This document shows, one piece after another, positions 14,212-21,876 of a DNA stretch of 64,000 nt (position 1 is its first letter; each line of letters opens with the position of its first letter). A program made the position numbers and the translations under genes. The stretch is taken from contig NZ_CP157575.1 of NCBI RefSeq assembly GCF_051628905.1, positions 2,480,001 through 2,544,000 on the forward strand. Direction: 5' to 3'. Below the pieces are notes generated by a model. That model did not search any database and was not told the origin of the DNA. It was given only the letters and a program-made list of their open reading frames with translations. This DNA is from Asaia sp037151935 (GTDB lineage: Bacteria; Pseudomonadota; Alphaproteobacteria; Acetobacterales; Acetobacteraceae).

Positions 14212-17200
14212 ATGTCCGAGATTCTTTCGTCCCTTCTCCCAGAGACTCATAAGCCCGAACTCCTAGCGGGTACGAGTTCGCTCTCTTGCGGAGGCGGCGT
14301 GGCTATCGCCCCGAGTGAGAGTGGGCTCACCGCAGCTGGCTTGGGTGGCCTGGCAGATAGCGCAATTTTCCCCGGCGAAAAGTCGCAGCATACAGGCATA
14401 CAGTTGGACGCCGTCCAAGCCAAAGCGATCCCGACCAACGACCTCGCGGCACGGTTTACCACCTCGGCTATAACGTCAGGCTCCGGCCCCTCTCCATCAG
14501 GCAGTGACACAACACAGCCGAAGAGCGTGGCGGGTCACGCCATGGCCGAGCTTATCGCCACCTCTGGCAACGCGACCGTCTCTGACCGAAGCAGAGAAGA
14601 AGATACCCTTCCTAAACTACAGTTCATCAGCGAAGAAACAGCCATCCGGACTGTGGCTGCTGTTATGGCATCCCATGATAGTGCAGCCGAGGCTACGCCC
14701 CCTCTCGTTCCTCAGTATATTTCTGCTACGGATCCCGTAACGACTTCACCGGAGGTCGAGGCCGTAACCTCCCTATTGGATATTGAGGAGAGTCAACATG
14801 ACAGCGGTAAAGAAAGTGACGTTGCAATCGATAGCAGCGTGCATTCGAGATTGCTTCGTTCAGCTACTTACGACGAGACGATCACGGTCCATGGTGATCC
14901 AGGTGGATTTCTAGATGGGTCAGGAACTACAATTGGTGGAGGCGGGAACGATGACTATGTTCCAATATCAGATGGCGAAACTATAGCGATCCCTAAATAT
15001 GATGTGAATCACTTTAAGGGGACGACAAAGATAAAGCCTTCCGCGACACTAAAAGATATTCCATCCACCACTATTACTGTGCATGGTCACACTCACGAGT
15101 ATATCATAGCGCCAGATGGGCATAATATTGCTACGTTCCAGAATAAATATGGAGAATGGCAACCACTTCTCACGGAATACATGAAATCAACATTGGATGA
15201 AATAACTAATAAAGTATTCGGAAGAAACAGTGTCGATAGTGATATATCTCCGGCACACCAATTAACTGAAACATTAGCCGTAGGTTCTCATGAGTTTGAA
15301 AGTCGACTGAAAGAACTTTTGGCGCATACGCAAGAGGCTCATGAGATTTTTTCAAGGATTATAGCAGAGGTCCTAGATAGGCCACCTAACTCCAGCGATG
15401 AGCCTTGGATCCGAGCAAAGCAAGATAGCCTAGGCAGAGGTGAGACCACACTTCAAGACGTTAGATCGGGGCTCACCAATGAAGCAGACGCGATACGGCA
15501 AGCGTACCGCGATGCAGGAGGCATTGAGCCAAATGCTAAACAGGTATCCGATTTCGTAGACTATCTGCATCGTGGTGGTACCGTTCAGGGTGCGCTCGAC
15601 TCAGTAATCAACGTGCATGGGCCAGACGCAATCCGTCATGCTTACCGCGACTGGGGAGGTATTGAACCGAATGGCGACCAAGTGTCCGGGTTTATGGACT
15701 ATTTGCATCGCGGTGGTACGGTTCAGGGTATGCGCGATCCCATCGTCAACGTACATGGGCCAGACGCAATCCGTCATGCTTACCGCGATTGGGGAGGGAT
15801 CGAACCAAATGGCGACCAAGTGTCCGGGTTTATGGACTACCTGCATCGCGGTGGCACAATTCAGGGCATGCGCGATCCCATCGTCAACGTACATGGGCCA
15901 GACGCAATTCGTCATGCTTATCGCGACTGGGGAGGTATCGAACCGAATGGCGACCAAGTGTCCGGGTTTATGGACTATTTGCATCGCGGTGGCACGGTTC
16001 AGGGCATGCGCGATCCCATCGTCAACGTACATGGGCCAGACGCAATCCGTCATGCTTACCGCGACTGGGGAGGGATTGAACCGAATGGCGACCAGGTGTT
16101 CGGGTTTATGGATTACCTGCATCGCGGTGGCACGGTTCAGGGCATGCGCGACCCCATCGTCAACGTACATGGGCCTGATGCAATCCGCCAAGCTTACCGC
16201 GATGCAGGAGGCATTGAGCCAAATGCTAAACAGGTCGGTGATTTTGTAGACTACCTGCGTCGAGGTGGGACGGTACAAGGTGCGCGTGGTCCGATAGCGC
16301 AAGTCCACGGTGGTGACTCTGCAAATCACTACGCGAACACTATTTTAGGGCATGATCTTTCATCAGAGCAGCGTGCTCAGTATGTGGATCGCCTCGCACA
16401 CGGGGCAAAGCAAAGTGACATCACTTACGACATAGTACATAGCGCCAGTGGTCAACGGATTGTCCAGGAATTTGTGTCCCGATACTATGGAGTTGACGTT
16501 GATGGGCTTTCCGCATCGGCTTCAAATCTCCTCAGTAATCTAGCGATATCCAGTCATTCCCTGATGGGAATGACATTCGACAGTATTCGGCAACTTGGGG
16601 AACAACTACAAATCACGCCTGGTGTCGGCAATGTTCTCGACTATCTTTCTCCAAAAGATTCCAGCGATTGGTTAAAACTCGCGGCAGCATCTGTTACCTT
16701 GGCAGTAGGCGCTGGCCTTTTGGTCACCCCTGCCGGAGAGGTACTGGTTGCCGCAGATCTCGTTCTGGTTGGTGGCGCGGCTATGCTCGGGCGAGCTGGC
16801 ATGATTCTGGAATCACGGTTTGTGCGCGAAACCAGCACTGGCCACACGAGTAGCGGAAAGCCCACAAAGATTGTAGATAGTACTGGCAAAGAACATGCTA
16901 TCGAACATATAGCAAATACTAATGCGCAACATTCCGCTAAGCACATAAACGATGCAAAATATCCAAATTTCAGCCTAAGTAAAGTGGGAATCAATAGCGT
17001 TTCAGACATAGCGCGATATATTAAGGAAACGCTTACAAATGCCTTGAGTCATCCCGAAAGATACGAAGTTTTTGAAGATATGCCTCGTGACACTCTGGGT
17101 GTCTGGGATAACAAGAACCAACAGGCAACTTTGTTTCAGCCTAAACCTGGGGCAAATGATGGCAATTTTGGGACAACAGTTCGCCCTGAAGCTGGGAAAG

Positions 17201-17229
17201 AATGGCTGATGAAGAAGGTAAAGGAATAA
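14212..17229 (+). CDS. Large polymorphic-toxin-like protein with repeats and variable C-terminal domain
   Basis: This 1005-residue protein has no recognised homologue. Residues 1-240 are Ser/Thr/Ala/Gly-rich and probably disordered, with no signal peptide. Residues 240-425 are more structured (TITVHGHTHEYIIAPDGHNI, helical LLAHTQEAHEIFSRIIAEV). Residues 427-702 are six 46-residue repeats (IRHAYRDWGGIEPNGDQV, FMDYLHRGGTVQG) whose periodicity resembles DUF4214 modules. A hydrophobic stretch follows (LAAASVTLAVGAGLLVTPAG, about 824-845), then a C-terminal domain from about 880 (HSAKHINDAKYPNFSLSKV, ending GTTVRPEAGKEWLMKK). A variable His/Lys-rich last 120 residues followed at once by a small acidic gene is the layout of toxin-immunity systems. 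The toxin activity is inference; an RNase-like domain is one possibility. Base composition is lower in GC than its neighbours. Confidence 0.7.
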   Translation: MSEILSSLLPETHKPELLAGTSSLSCGGGVAIAPSESGLTAAGLGGLADSAIFPGEKSQHTGIQLDAVQAKAIPTNDLAARFTTSAITSGSGPSPSGSDTTQPKSVAGHAMAELIATSGNATVSDRSREEDTLPKLQFISEETAIRTVAAVMASHDSAAEATPPLVPQYISATDPVTTSPEVEAVTSLLDIEESQHDSGKESDVAIDSSVHSRLLRSATYDETITVHGDPGGFLDGSGTTIGGGGNDDYVPISDGETIAIPKYDVNHFKGTTKIKPSATLKDIPSTTITVHGHTHEYIIAPDGHNIATFQNKYGEWQPLLTEYMKSTLDEITNKVFGRNSVDSDISPAHQLTETLAVGSHEFESRLKELLAHTQEAHEIFSRIIAEVLDRPPNSSDEPWIRAKQDSLGRGETTLQDVRSGLTNEADAIRQAYRDAGGIEPNAKQVSDFVDYLHRGGTVQGALDSVINVHGPDAIRHAYRDWGGIEPNGDQVSGFMDYLHRGGTVQGMRDPIVNVHGPDAIRHAYRDWGGIEPNGDQVSGFMDYLHRGGTIQGMRDPIVNVHGPDAIRHAYRDWGGIEPNGDQVSGFMDYLHRGGTVQGMRDPIVNVHGPDAIRHAYRDWGGIEPNGDQVFGFMDYLHRGGTVQGMRDPIVNVHGPDAIRQAYRDAGGIEPNAKQVGDFVDYLRRGGTVQGARGPIAQVHGGDSANHYANTILGHDLSSEQRAQYVDRLAHGAKQSDITYDIVHSASGQRIVQEFVSRYYGVDVDGLSASASNLLSNLAISSHSLMGMTFDSIRQLGEQLQITPGVGNVLDYLSPKDSSDWLKLAAASVTLAVGAGLLVTPAGEVLVAADLVLVGGAAMLGRAGMILESRFVRETSTGHTSSGKPTKIVDSTGKEHAIEHIANTNAQHSAKHINDAKYPNFSLSKVGINSVSDIARYIKETLTNALSHPERYEVFEDMPRDTLGVWDNKNQQATLFQPKPGANDGNFGTTVRPEAGKEWLMKKVKE
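15490..16317 (+). repeat. Six tandem 138-bp repeats coding 46-residue modules
   Basis: Units start at 15490, 15628, 15766, 15904, 16042 and 16180, each exactly 138 bp, with no spacer. Units 2-5 are nearly identical in DNA (DWGGIEPNGDQV form). Units 1 and 6 share a different version (DAGGIEPNAKQV), including a nearly identical 35-base stretch. This nesting suggests that an older pair was separated by recent tandem duplication of an inner unit. Confidence 0.95.
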
Positions 17230-17618
17230 TGAGCCAGGATAAGTTGGTCACGTTAACCCTCAGTCCTAGAGATATACTTATTATAAGGTATATTCTTATG
17301 ACGAGCGTTCTCGATCCTGATGACGCGCGAGACGTTGAAGCGATAAATGGTTTCACATTCAAAGAACTCATGCCTGTTATATCAAAGGTCGATAGCGCTA
17401 TTTATCCTCTAAATAGTGAAGGGAATTCTATCGTTCTCACAAACGATGAATGGCTCATCCTGAGAGATTGTTATATTACAAGTGTTGGCGGAGTAGGGAT
17501 GTGGAAATCCTACGAAAGCATTTCCCCATTCAGCGAAAACGATTTCAAAGAATGTGAAACAAGATTTTTCCTTGCTCGGAAATTATCGGATGAAGACGAT
17601 TCCCGTGACGGGAAATAG
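17229..17618 (+). CDS. Candidate immunity protein for the 14212 toxin
   Basis: This 129-residue protein starts at the ATG overlapping the toxin stop by one base (TAATG), with AAGGTAAAGGA upstream. The longer frame to 17202 lies inside the toxin gene. The product is acidic (DPDDARDVE, SDEDDSRDG) with an alternating helix and strand pattern (ISPRD-like start, LTNDEWLILRDCYIT, CETRFFLARKL), and no signal peptide or membrane segment. Small acidic cytoplasmic proteins coupled directly to large effectors with variable C termini are characteristic immunity partners. I recognise no named immunity family. Confidence 0.6.
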   Translation: MSQDKLVTLTLSPRDILIIRYILMTSVLDPDDARDVEAINGFTFKELMPVISKVDSAIYPLNSEGNSIVLTNDEWLILRDCYITSVGGVGMWKSYESISPFSENDFKECETRFFLARKLSDEDDSRDGK

Positions 17619-17639
17619 CCGAAAAATGAATAATCTATT

Positions 17640-18130
17640 CCCGCTGTTTTAATGGGTGAAAGCTTTGATCTGGCGAATATGACGCGAAAGAGCTGTGGTA
17701 GTCGAAGCGTGCGCAGCGATCACGGATTGCGCGTAAGGAGCTGACAAAGCGTTGACATCTGCCCAGCGAGCGGAATCTCTGAATGACGCTCTTGCGTTTA
17801 CGCAGGGGCAGAAGGCTGCCTCCGTTTGGTTGTTTAGTCCCGCGTGTGAAAGGTGCTGCACGGAAAAGCGCATGTTTCGTCTGTCTGATCCATACGATTT
17901 CAGCTTGTAGGCGATCGTCCGCATGGGGTGGTGGCCCTGCTGTTTCAGAAGGAGGGTCAGCAGACTCTTGGTTGATCTGGTATTCCGGTGGGTCTTCAGG
18001 ATATGGGCGAAGATATAACCCTCCTGGTCCACAGCCCGCCACAACCAGTGTGGCAGGCTACGAATCACGATCCGGACTTCGTCTATTTGCCAGAGATCGC
18101 CGGATGGTGCGGCCCTGTAGTGACAGCGCC
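17640..18130 (-). pseudogene. IS6-family transposase remnant
   Basis: On the minus strand the translation gives WQIDEVRIVIRSLPHWLWRA and VDQEGYIFAHILKTHRNTRS, then KSYGSDRRNMRFSVQHLSHA with GLNNQTEA, all typical of the DDE domain of IS6/IS26-like transposases. The frame then shifts by one: the ending LPLRKRKSVIQRFRSLGRCQ with RFVSSL is read in a neighbouring frame. The N-terminal HTH region is absent, and the DsbA gene begins 10 bp beyond the 5' break. The gene is thus truncated and frameshifted. It marks the right edge of the toxin island. Confidence 0.85.
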
Positions 18131-18139
18131 CGCCAAGGT

Positions 18140-18907
18140 TCAGTGAGCGGCGCGTGCGTTTTTGATCTGGGCGCGCATTTCTTCTGCCGAGACGGCGCCG
18201 GGGATGATGGCGCTGGTGCCGAACACGAAAGTGGGCGTGCCGTCGAGGCCGATCAGGCGGGCTTCGGCGAGGTTCTCATTGATCTGGGCTGCAACGCTTG
18301 AGGCGTGCATATCGGCGACCAGCTTGTCGGCGCTCAGGCCGTTGGCTGTGGCAAGCTGGCGAATGCGATCGAGAGTCGGCGGTGCTGTATCCTGCATCAG
18401 GGCGCGCTTCATCTTATCATAGCCCCCCTGAAGGGCGGCGGCGAAAATGGCCTGGGTGTCGAGCACGCTCTTTTCACTCAGAACCGGGACGATTTTTTCA
18501 ACGAGGCGCAGTTTCGGGTCGGCCTTGAGCAGGGCATCGACGACCGGCACCATGCTGCGGCAATAGCCACAGCGTGGGTCGAGAAACTCCACGATCGTCA
18601 GATCGCCGTTCGGGTTGCCGCGAACGGTGTAGTCCGGGCCTTTCTGGAGGCGCTCACGATCGGATTTGACGTGAGAAAGCGCGTCGTCGCTCGCCTTCTG
18701 CTGTGCGCCCTGACGCAGCGCAACGATGGCGTCGCTCAGAATGCTGGGGTCATCCTTGAGCGCCTGACGCAGGATGGAGACGATCTCCGCCCGCTGTTGC
18801 GGGGTGAAGCTGGTCGCAGGCTCGGCGAAGGCGGGAACGCTGGCCGATGCGGTCAGACCGAGGGCGAGAAAGGCACCGGCAAGCCGGGCGCGGGTCGGGC
18901 GGGTCAT
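18140..18907 (-). CDS. DsbA-family thiol:disulfide oxidoreductase, exported
   Basis: This 255-residue protein has a 28-residue signal peptide ending in VPAFA. A helical N-terminal region follows (FTPQQRAEIVSILRQALKDD, as in Com1/BdbD-like proteins), then a thioredoxin-fold domain with active site CGYC in FLDPRCGYCRSM and the cis-Pro loop GTPTFVFG. It is expected to oxidise or isomerise periplasmic disulfides. The pair CGYC and the N-terminal extension fit the Com1/ScsC-type subgroup. It is the first intact gene after the IS6 remnant. Confidence 0.88.
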   Translation of the reverse strand: MTRPTRARLAGAFLALGLTASASVPAFAEPATSFTPQQRAEIVSILRQALKDDPSILSDAIVALRQGAQQKASDDALSHVKSDRERLQKGPDYTVRGNPNGDLTIVEFLDPRCGYCRSMVPVVDALLKADPKLRLVEKIVPVLSEKSVLDTQAIFAAALQGGYDKMKRALMQDTAPPTLDRIRQLATANGLSADKLVADMHASSVAAQINENLAEARLIGLDGTPTFVFGTSAIIPGAVSAEEMRAQIKNARAAH

Positions 18908-19171
18908 GAGAGCGATCCTGCAAGGCGGGAGAAGAGGAGCTTCTGCATAAGACAGAGAGGGCGATTTCGCAAAACCGGGACGCGTCTGGCAGGTTGCCCA
19001 TCGTCCTGATCACGGTTAGATGCGTTAACGAACCCAATTTCCGAAGGGTTGCGTCTTCGGCTGCGAAGACAGGTCCTGCGGAACAGAAGAGAAGAGGCTT
19101 GCCGGGTCATGGAGACACCGCACGTGGCGCATCGTTGGACGAACGCCCCCTGTCGCCCCGCAGAGCGCATC

Positions 19172-20539
19172 ATGCGCAAGGCGGGTTCGCGCTCGGCTTG
19201 CGCCCTGACTGCGGCAGCGCTTCTGGCCGGGTGCAGCGATGTCGCGCATATCGGCCATAGCCTGTTCGGCAAGACCACACCGATCGTCACCGGTTATATC
19301 GGCACTGTGGTGGCCGATGAACCGCGTGCGGCGCTGGTCGGACGCGATGTGCTGGTGCATGGCGGTAACGCCGCCGATGCTGCCGCCGCGGTCGGTATGG
19401 CGCTTGCGGTCACGCTGCCCTCGCGCGCCTCACTTGGCGGTGGCGGGGCCTGCCTCGTCAGTCGCGGCCGCGAGGCCCCGCAGGGCTTTGTCTTCCTGCC
19501 TTTAGCGGCGCCGGCAGCCCCGGCGACCCGTCAGGCAGCCATTCCGATGACGCCGCGCGGTCTGTTCACCATGCAGCTTCGCTATGGCACCGTCGAATTC
19601 GCCGATCTGCTTGGCCCGTCTGTGCGTCTGGCGCGTGGCGGTTCAACGGTCAGCCGCGTTCTGGCGCAGGATATTGCGGCGGTGCAGGCGCCGCTTTTTG
19701 CGGATGATGCGGCCCATACCGTGTTCAGCCGTCCTGATGGATCTCCGCTCCAGAATGGCGACTCCATGGTTCAGCCCCAGCTCGCCAGCTTCCTTGAGCG
19801 CATGACCAATCTCGGCGTGGGCGATCTTTATAATGGTGCGCTTGGCGGTATCTTCGTCGAAGGGGCCAACAAGGCGGGTGCCGGGCTTTCCACAGCGTCG
19901 ATGCGCTCGGCGATGCCGATGCAGCTTGCCGCCCTTCAGGTTGAGCAGGATGGTTATACGGCCTCGTTCCTGCCGCCTCCGGCCGATGGCGGAATCGGCG
20001 CTGCGGCCGCGTTCCACACCGGTGCTTCGGCGCAGGGTGTCGTGGCGACATGGCGTAGCGAAGACCGGCATGGCCTCAGTGGTGACGCTCTGCTGAGCGC
20101 GGCGCAGACGCTGGTCAATGCCGGCTCCAGCCGCTCTGGCTCCCTGCCTGCCCTTCCGGCTTCGACTTCCTTTGTCGTGACCGACAACAAGGGGGGCGCG
20201 GTAGCCTGTGCCCTGACCAATAACAACCTGTTCGGCACCGGGCGCATGGCCGATGGTACGGGTGTGCTTCTGGCGGCATCGCCAGGACGTTACCCGGCAC
20301 CGTTGCTGAGCGCAGCCATCGTGCAGCGGCGTGGCTCCCTAGTGGCGGCTCTGGCCAGTTCTGGCCAGAACGACGCCGCCGACGCGCTGGCTACGGCCAC
20401 CCGTGCAGCCGTATCGGGCACGGAAGTGCCGCATGAAGGGCAGGGTCGTGTAAACGCCTCGCTCTGCAAGAGCGATACGTGTCACGGCGACACAGACCCT
20501 CGCGGTGGCGGCCTTTCGGTCGGTAGCGTAAACAACTGA
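19172..20539 (+). CDS. Gamma-glutamyltransferase-like lipoprotein, probably degenerate
   Basis: The protein has 455 residues from ATG 19172; this start gives a lipoprotein signal with the lipobox LLAGC (Cys21), whereas upstream starts would bury it. Family features: GRDVLVHGGNAADAAAAVGM and SLGGGGACLVSR match the large-subunit start of gamma-glutamyltranspeptidases, and TSFVVTDNKGGAVACALTNN matches the start of the small subunit. In true enzymes self-cleavage exposes a Thr at the first position of TTH-x-S; here the aligned residue appears to be Ser in STSF and the His is missing. It is also shorter than the usual 550-580 residues. I infer a membrane-anchored, perhaps catalytically altered, member. 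Confidence 0.7.
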   Translation: MRKAGSRSACALTAAALLAGCSDVAHIGHSLFGKTTPIVTGYIGTVVADEPRAALVGRDVLVHGGNAADAAAAVGMALAVTLPSRASLGGGGACLVSRGREAPQGFVFLPLAAPAAPATRQAAIPMTPRGLFTMQLRYGTVEFADLLGPSVRLARGGSTVSRVLAQDIAAVQAPLFADDAAHTVFSRPDGSPLQNGDSMVQPQLASFLERMTNLGVGDLYNGALGGIFVEGANKAGAGLSTASMRSAMPMQLAALQVEQDGYTASFLPPPADGGIGAAAAFHTGASAQGVVATWRSEDRHGLSGDALLSAAQTLVNAGSSRSGSLPALPASTSFVVTDNKGGAVACALTNNNLFGTGRMADGTGVLLAASPGRYPAPLLSAAIVQRRGSLVAALASSGQNDAADALATATRAAVSGTEVPHEGQGRVNASLCKSDTCHGDTDPRGGGLSVGSVNN

Positions 20540-20554
20540 TCAGGACATGGCTTC

Positions 20555-20586
20555 ATGCCCCCTCGAGAGAGGGGGCATTTTTCTTT
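20555..20586 (+). terminator. Rho-independent terminator after the lipoprotein gene
   Basis: A 10-bp perfect stem ATGCCCCCTC/GAGGGGGCAT with a GAGA loop (20555-20578) is followed by TTTTTCTTT. Confidence 0.92.
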
Positions 20587-20622
20587 GTGGGCCCTTGTGC
20601 AAAGGGGCGATGATCATGATAT

Positions 20623-20644
20623 GTTCCCCAGAACAAAAGTGAAC
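20623..20644. promoter_or_regulatory. GTTC/GAAC motifs upstream of recA
   Basis: GTTC-N4-GAAC (20623-20634) and a further GAAC at 20641-20644 lie about 80-100 bp before the recA start. The alphaproteobacterial LexA box is GTTC-N7-GTTC; the spacing here (GAAC-N6-GAAC) is one base short, so LexA control is possible but not shown. Confidence 0.3.
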
Positions 20645-20721
20645 GATCAACACGAATCGCCTCGCGCCCGATTGCCGTTCCGACGGAGTTCGGCGAGACT
20701 GATGCGAGCGGAGGACAGGAC

Positions 20722-21762
20722 ATGAGCGTAGACAGGACGAAAGCACTCGAGGGTGCGCTGAGCCAGATCGAACGTGCTTTCGGCAAGGGCTCGATCATGC
20801 GTATGGGGCAACGCCCCAAGGAACAGGCAGACGTCATTTCGACCGGTTCGCTGGGTCTCGATATCGGTCTCGGTATCGGCGGTCTGCCGCGCGGTCGTAT
20901 CATCGAGATCTACGGTCCCGAAAGCTCGGGCAAGACGACTCTGGCCCTGCATGCCATTGCCGAAGCCCAGAAAAAGGGTGGCACCTGCGCCTTTATCGAT
21001 GCCGAGCACGCGCTCGACCCCGGCTATGCCCGCAAGCTGGGCGTGGATGTCGATAACCTGCTGCTCAGCCAGCCCGATGCCGGTGAGCAGGCGCTCGAAA
21101 TTGCCGATACGCTCGTGCGCTCCGGTGCCGTCGATGTGCTGGTGGTCGATTCCGTGGCCGCTCTGGTGCCGCGCGCCGAACTCGAGGGCGATATGGGCGA
21201 CAGCCATGTCGGCTTGCATGCCCGTCTGATGAGCCAGGCCCTGCGCAAGCTGACCGGCACCGTCTCGCGCTCGAACACCATGATCATCTTCCTGAACCAG
21301 ATCCGCATGAAGATCGGCGTGATGTTCGGCAATCCCGAGACCACGACCGGTGGCAATGCGCTCAAGTTCTACGCCTCGGTTCGCCTCGACATCCGCCGTA
21401 TCGGTTCGATCAAGGACCGTGACGAGGTGGTGGGCAACCAGACCCGTGTGAAAGTGGTCAAGAACAAGATGGCCCCGCCTTTCCGGCAGGTCGAGTTCGA
21501 CATCATGTATGGCGAAGGCATCAGCAAGGTGGGCGAACTGATCGATCTCGGCGTGAAGGCCAATATTGTCGAGAAATCGGGCGCCTGGTTCTCTTACGAT
21601 AGCACCCGCGTCGGTCAGGGTCGTGAAAACGCCAAGCAGTTCCTGCGCGATCATCCCGAAATGGCCGCCGATATCGAGCGTCGCATTCGCGAGCAGTCCG
21701 GTGTGGTGGCGGATGCCATGATGACGTCTCCCGAAGAGCAAGAAGACGATTCCGAAGGCTGA
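20722..21762 (+). CDS. recA: Recombinase A
   Basis: This 346-residue RecA has Walker A GPESSGKTT (about 69-77) and IDAEHALDPGYA. It also has Walker B LVVDSVAALVPRAELEGDMG, the L1/L2 loops (FLNQIRMKIGVMFGNPETTT with GGNALKFY) and an acidic C-terminal tail (EEQEDDSEG). It forms the filament for homologous recombination and activates LexA self-cleavage. A palindromic repeat element follows the stop. Confidence 0.98.
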   Translation: MSVDRTKALEGALSQIERAFGKGSIMRMGQRPKEQADVISTGSLGLDIGLGIGGLPRGRIIEIYGPESSGKTTLALHAIAEAQKKGGTCAFIDAEHALDPGYARKLGVDVDNLLLSQPDAGEQALEIADTLVRSGAVDVLVVDSVAALVPRAELEGDMGDSHVGLHARLMSQALRKLTGTVSRSNTMIIFLNQIRMKIGVMFGNPETTTGGNALKFYASVRLDIRRIGSIKDRDEVVGNQTRVKVVKNKMAPPFRQVEFDIMYGEGISKVGELIDLGVKANIVEKSGAWFSYDSTRVGQGRENAKQFLRDHPEMAADIERRIREQSGVVADAMMTSPEEQEDDSEG

Positions 21763-21772
21763 TTAAGATGAT

Positions 21773-21873
21773 GCAGGGCGCTGCCCTGCACCCGCCAAAG
21801 GGCAGTCGCCCTTTGGAGACCCGATTGACGGGATGAAAGGGGTAAGCCCCTTTCCGGGGGCGAGGCAGAGCCC
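21773..21873. repeat. Palindromic intergenic element, copy B (most complete)
   Basis: Three stems in a row: GCAGGGCGCTGCCCTGC (21773-21789), CCAAAGGG...CCCTTTGG (21795-21816) and GAAAGGGG...CCCCTTTC (21835-21854), then a degenerate GGGGC/GCCCC part. The first half matches the reverse complement of copy D and the second half matches copy C. It lies between the convergent recA and alpha-E genes and could end both transcripts. Confidence 0.8.
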
Positions 21874-21876
21874 CGT

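Noticed and set aside
15490..16317. CRISPR-like array
   Set aside because: The units are contiguous 138-bp in-frame coding repeats without unique spacers.
20647..21741. 364-codon minus-strand ORF opposite recA
   Set aside because: It is a shadow of recA caused by GC-rich third positions; the translation is His/Gln/Ala-rich with no motifs.
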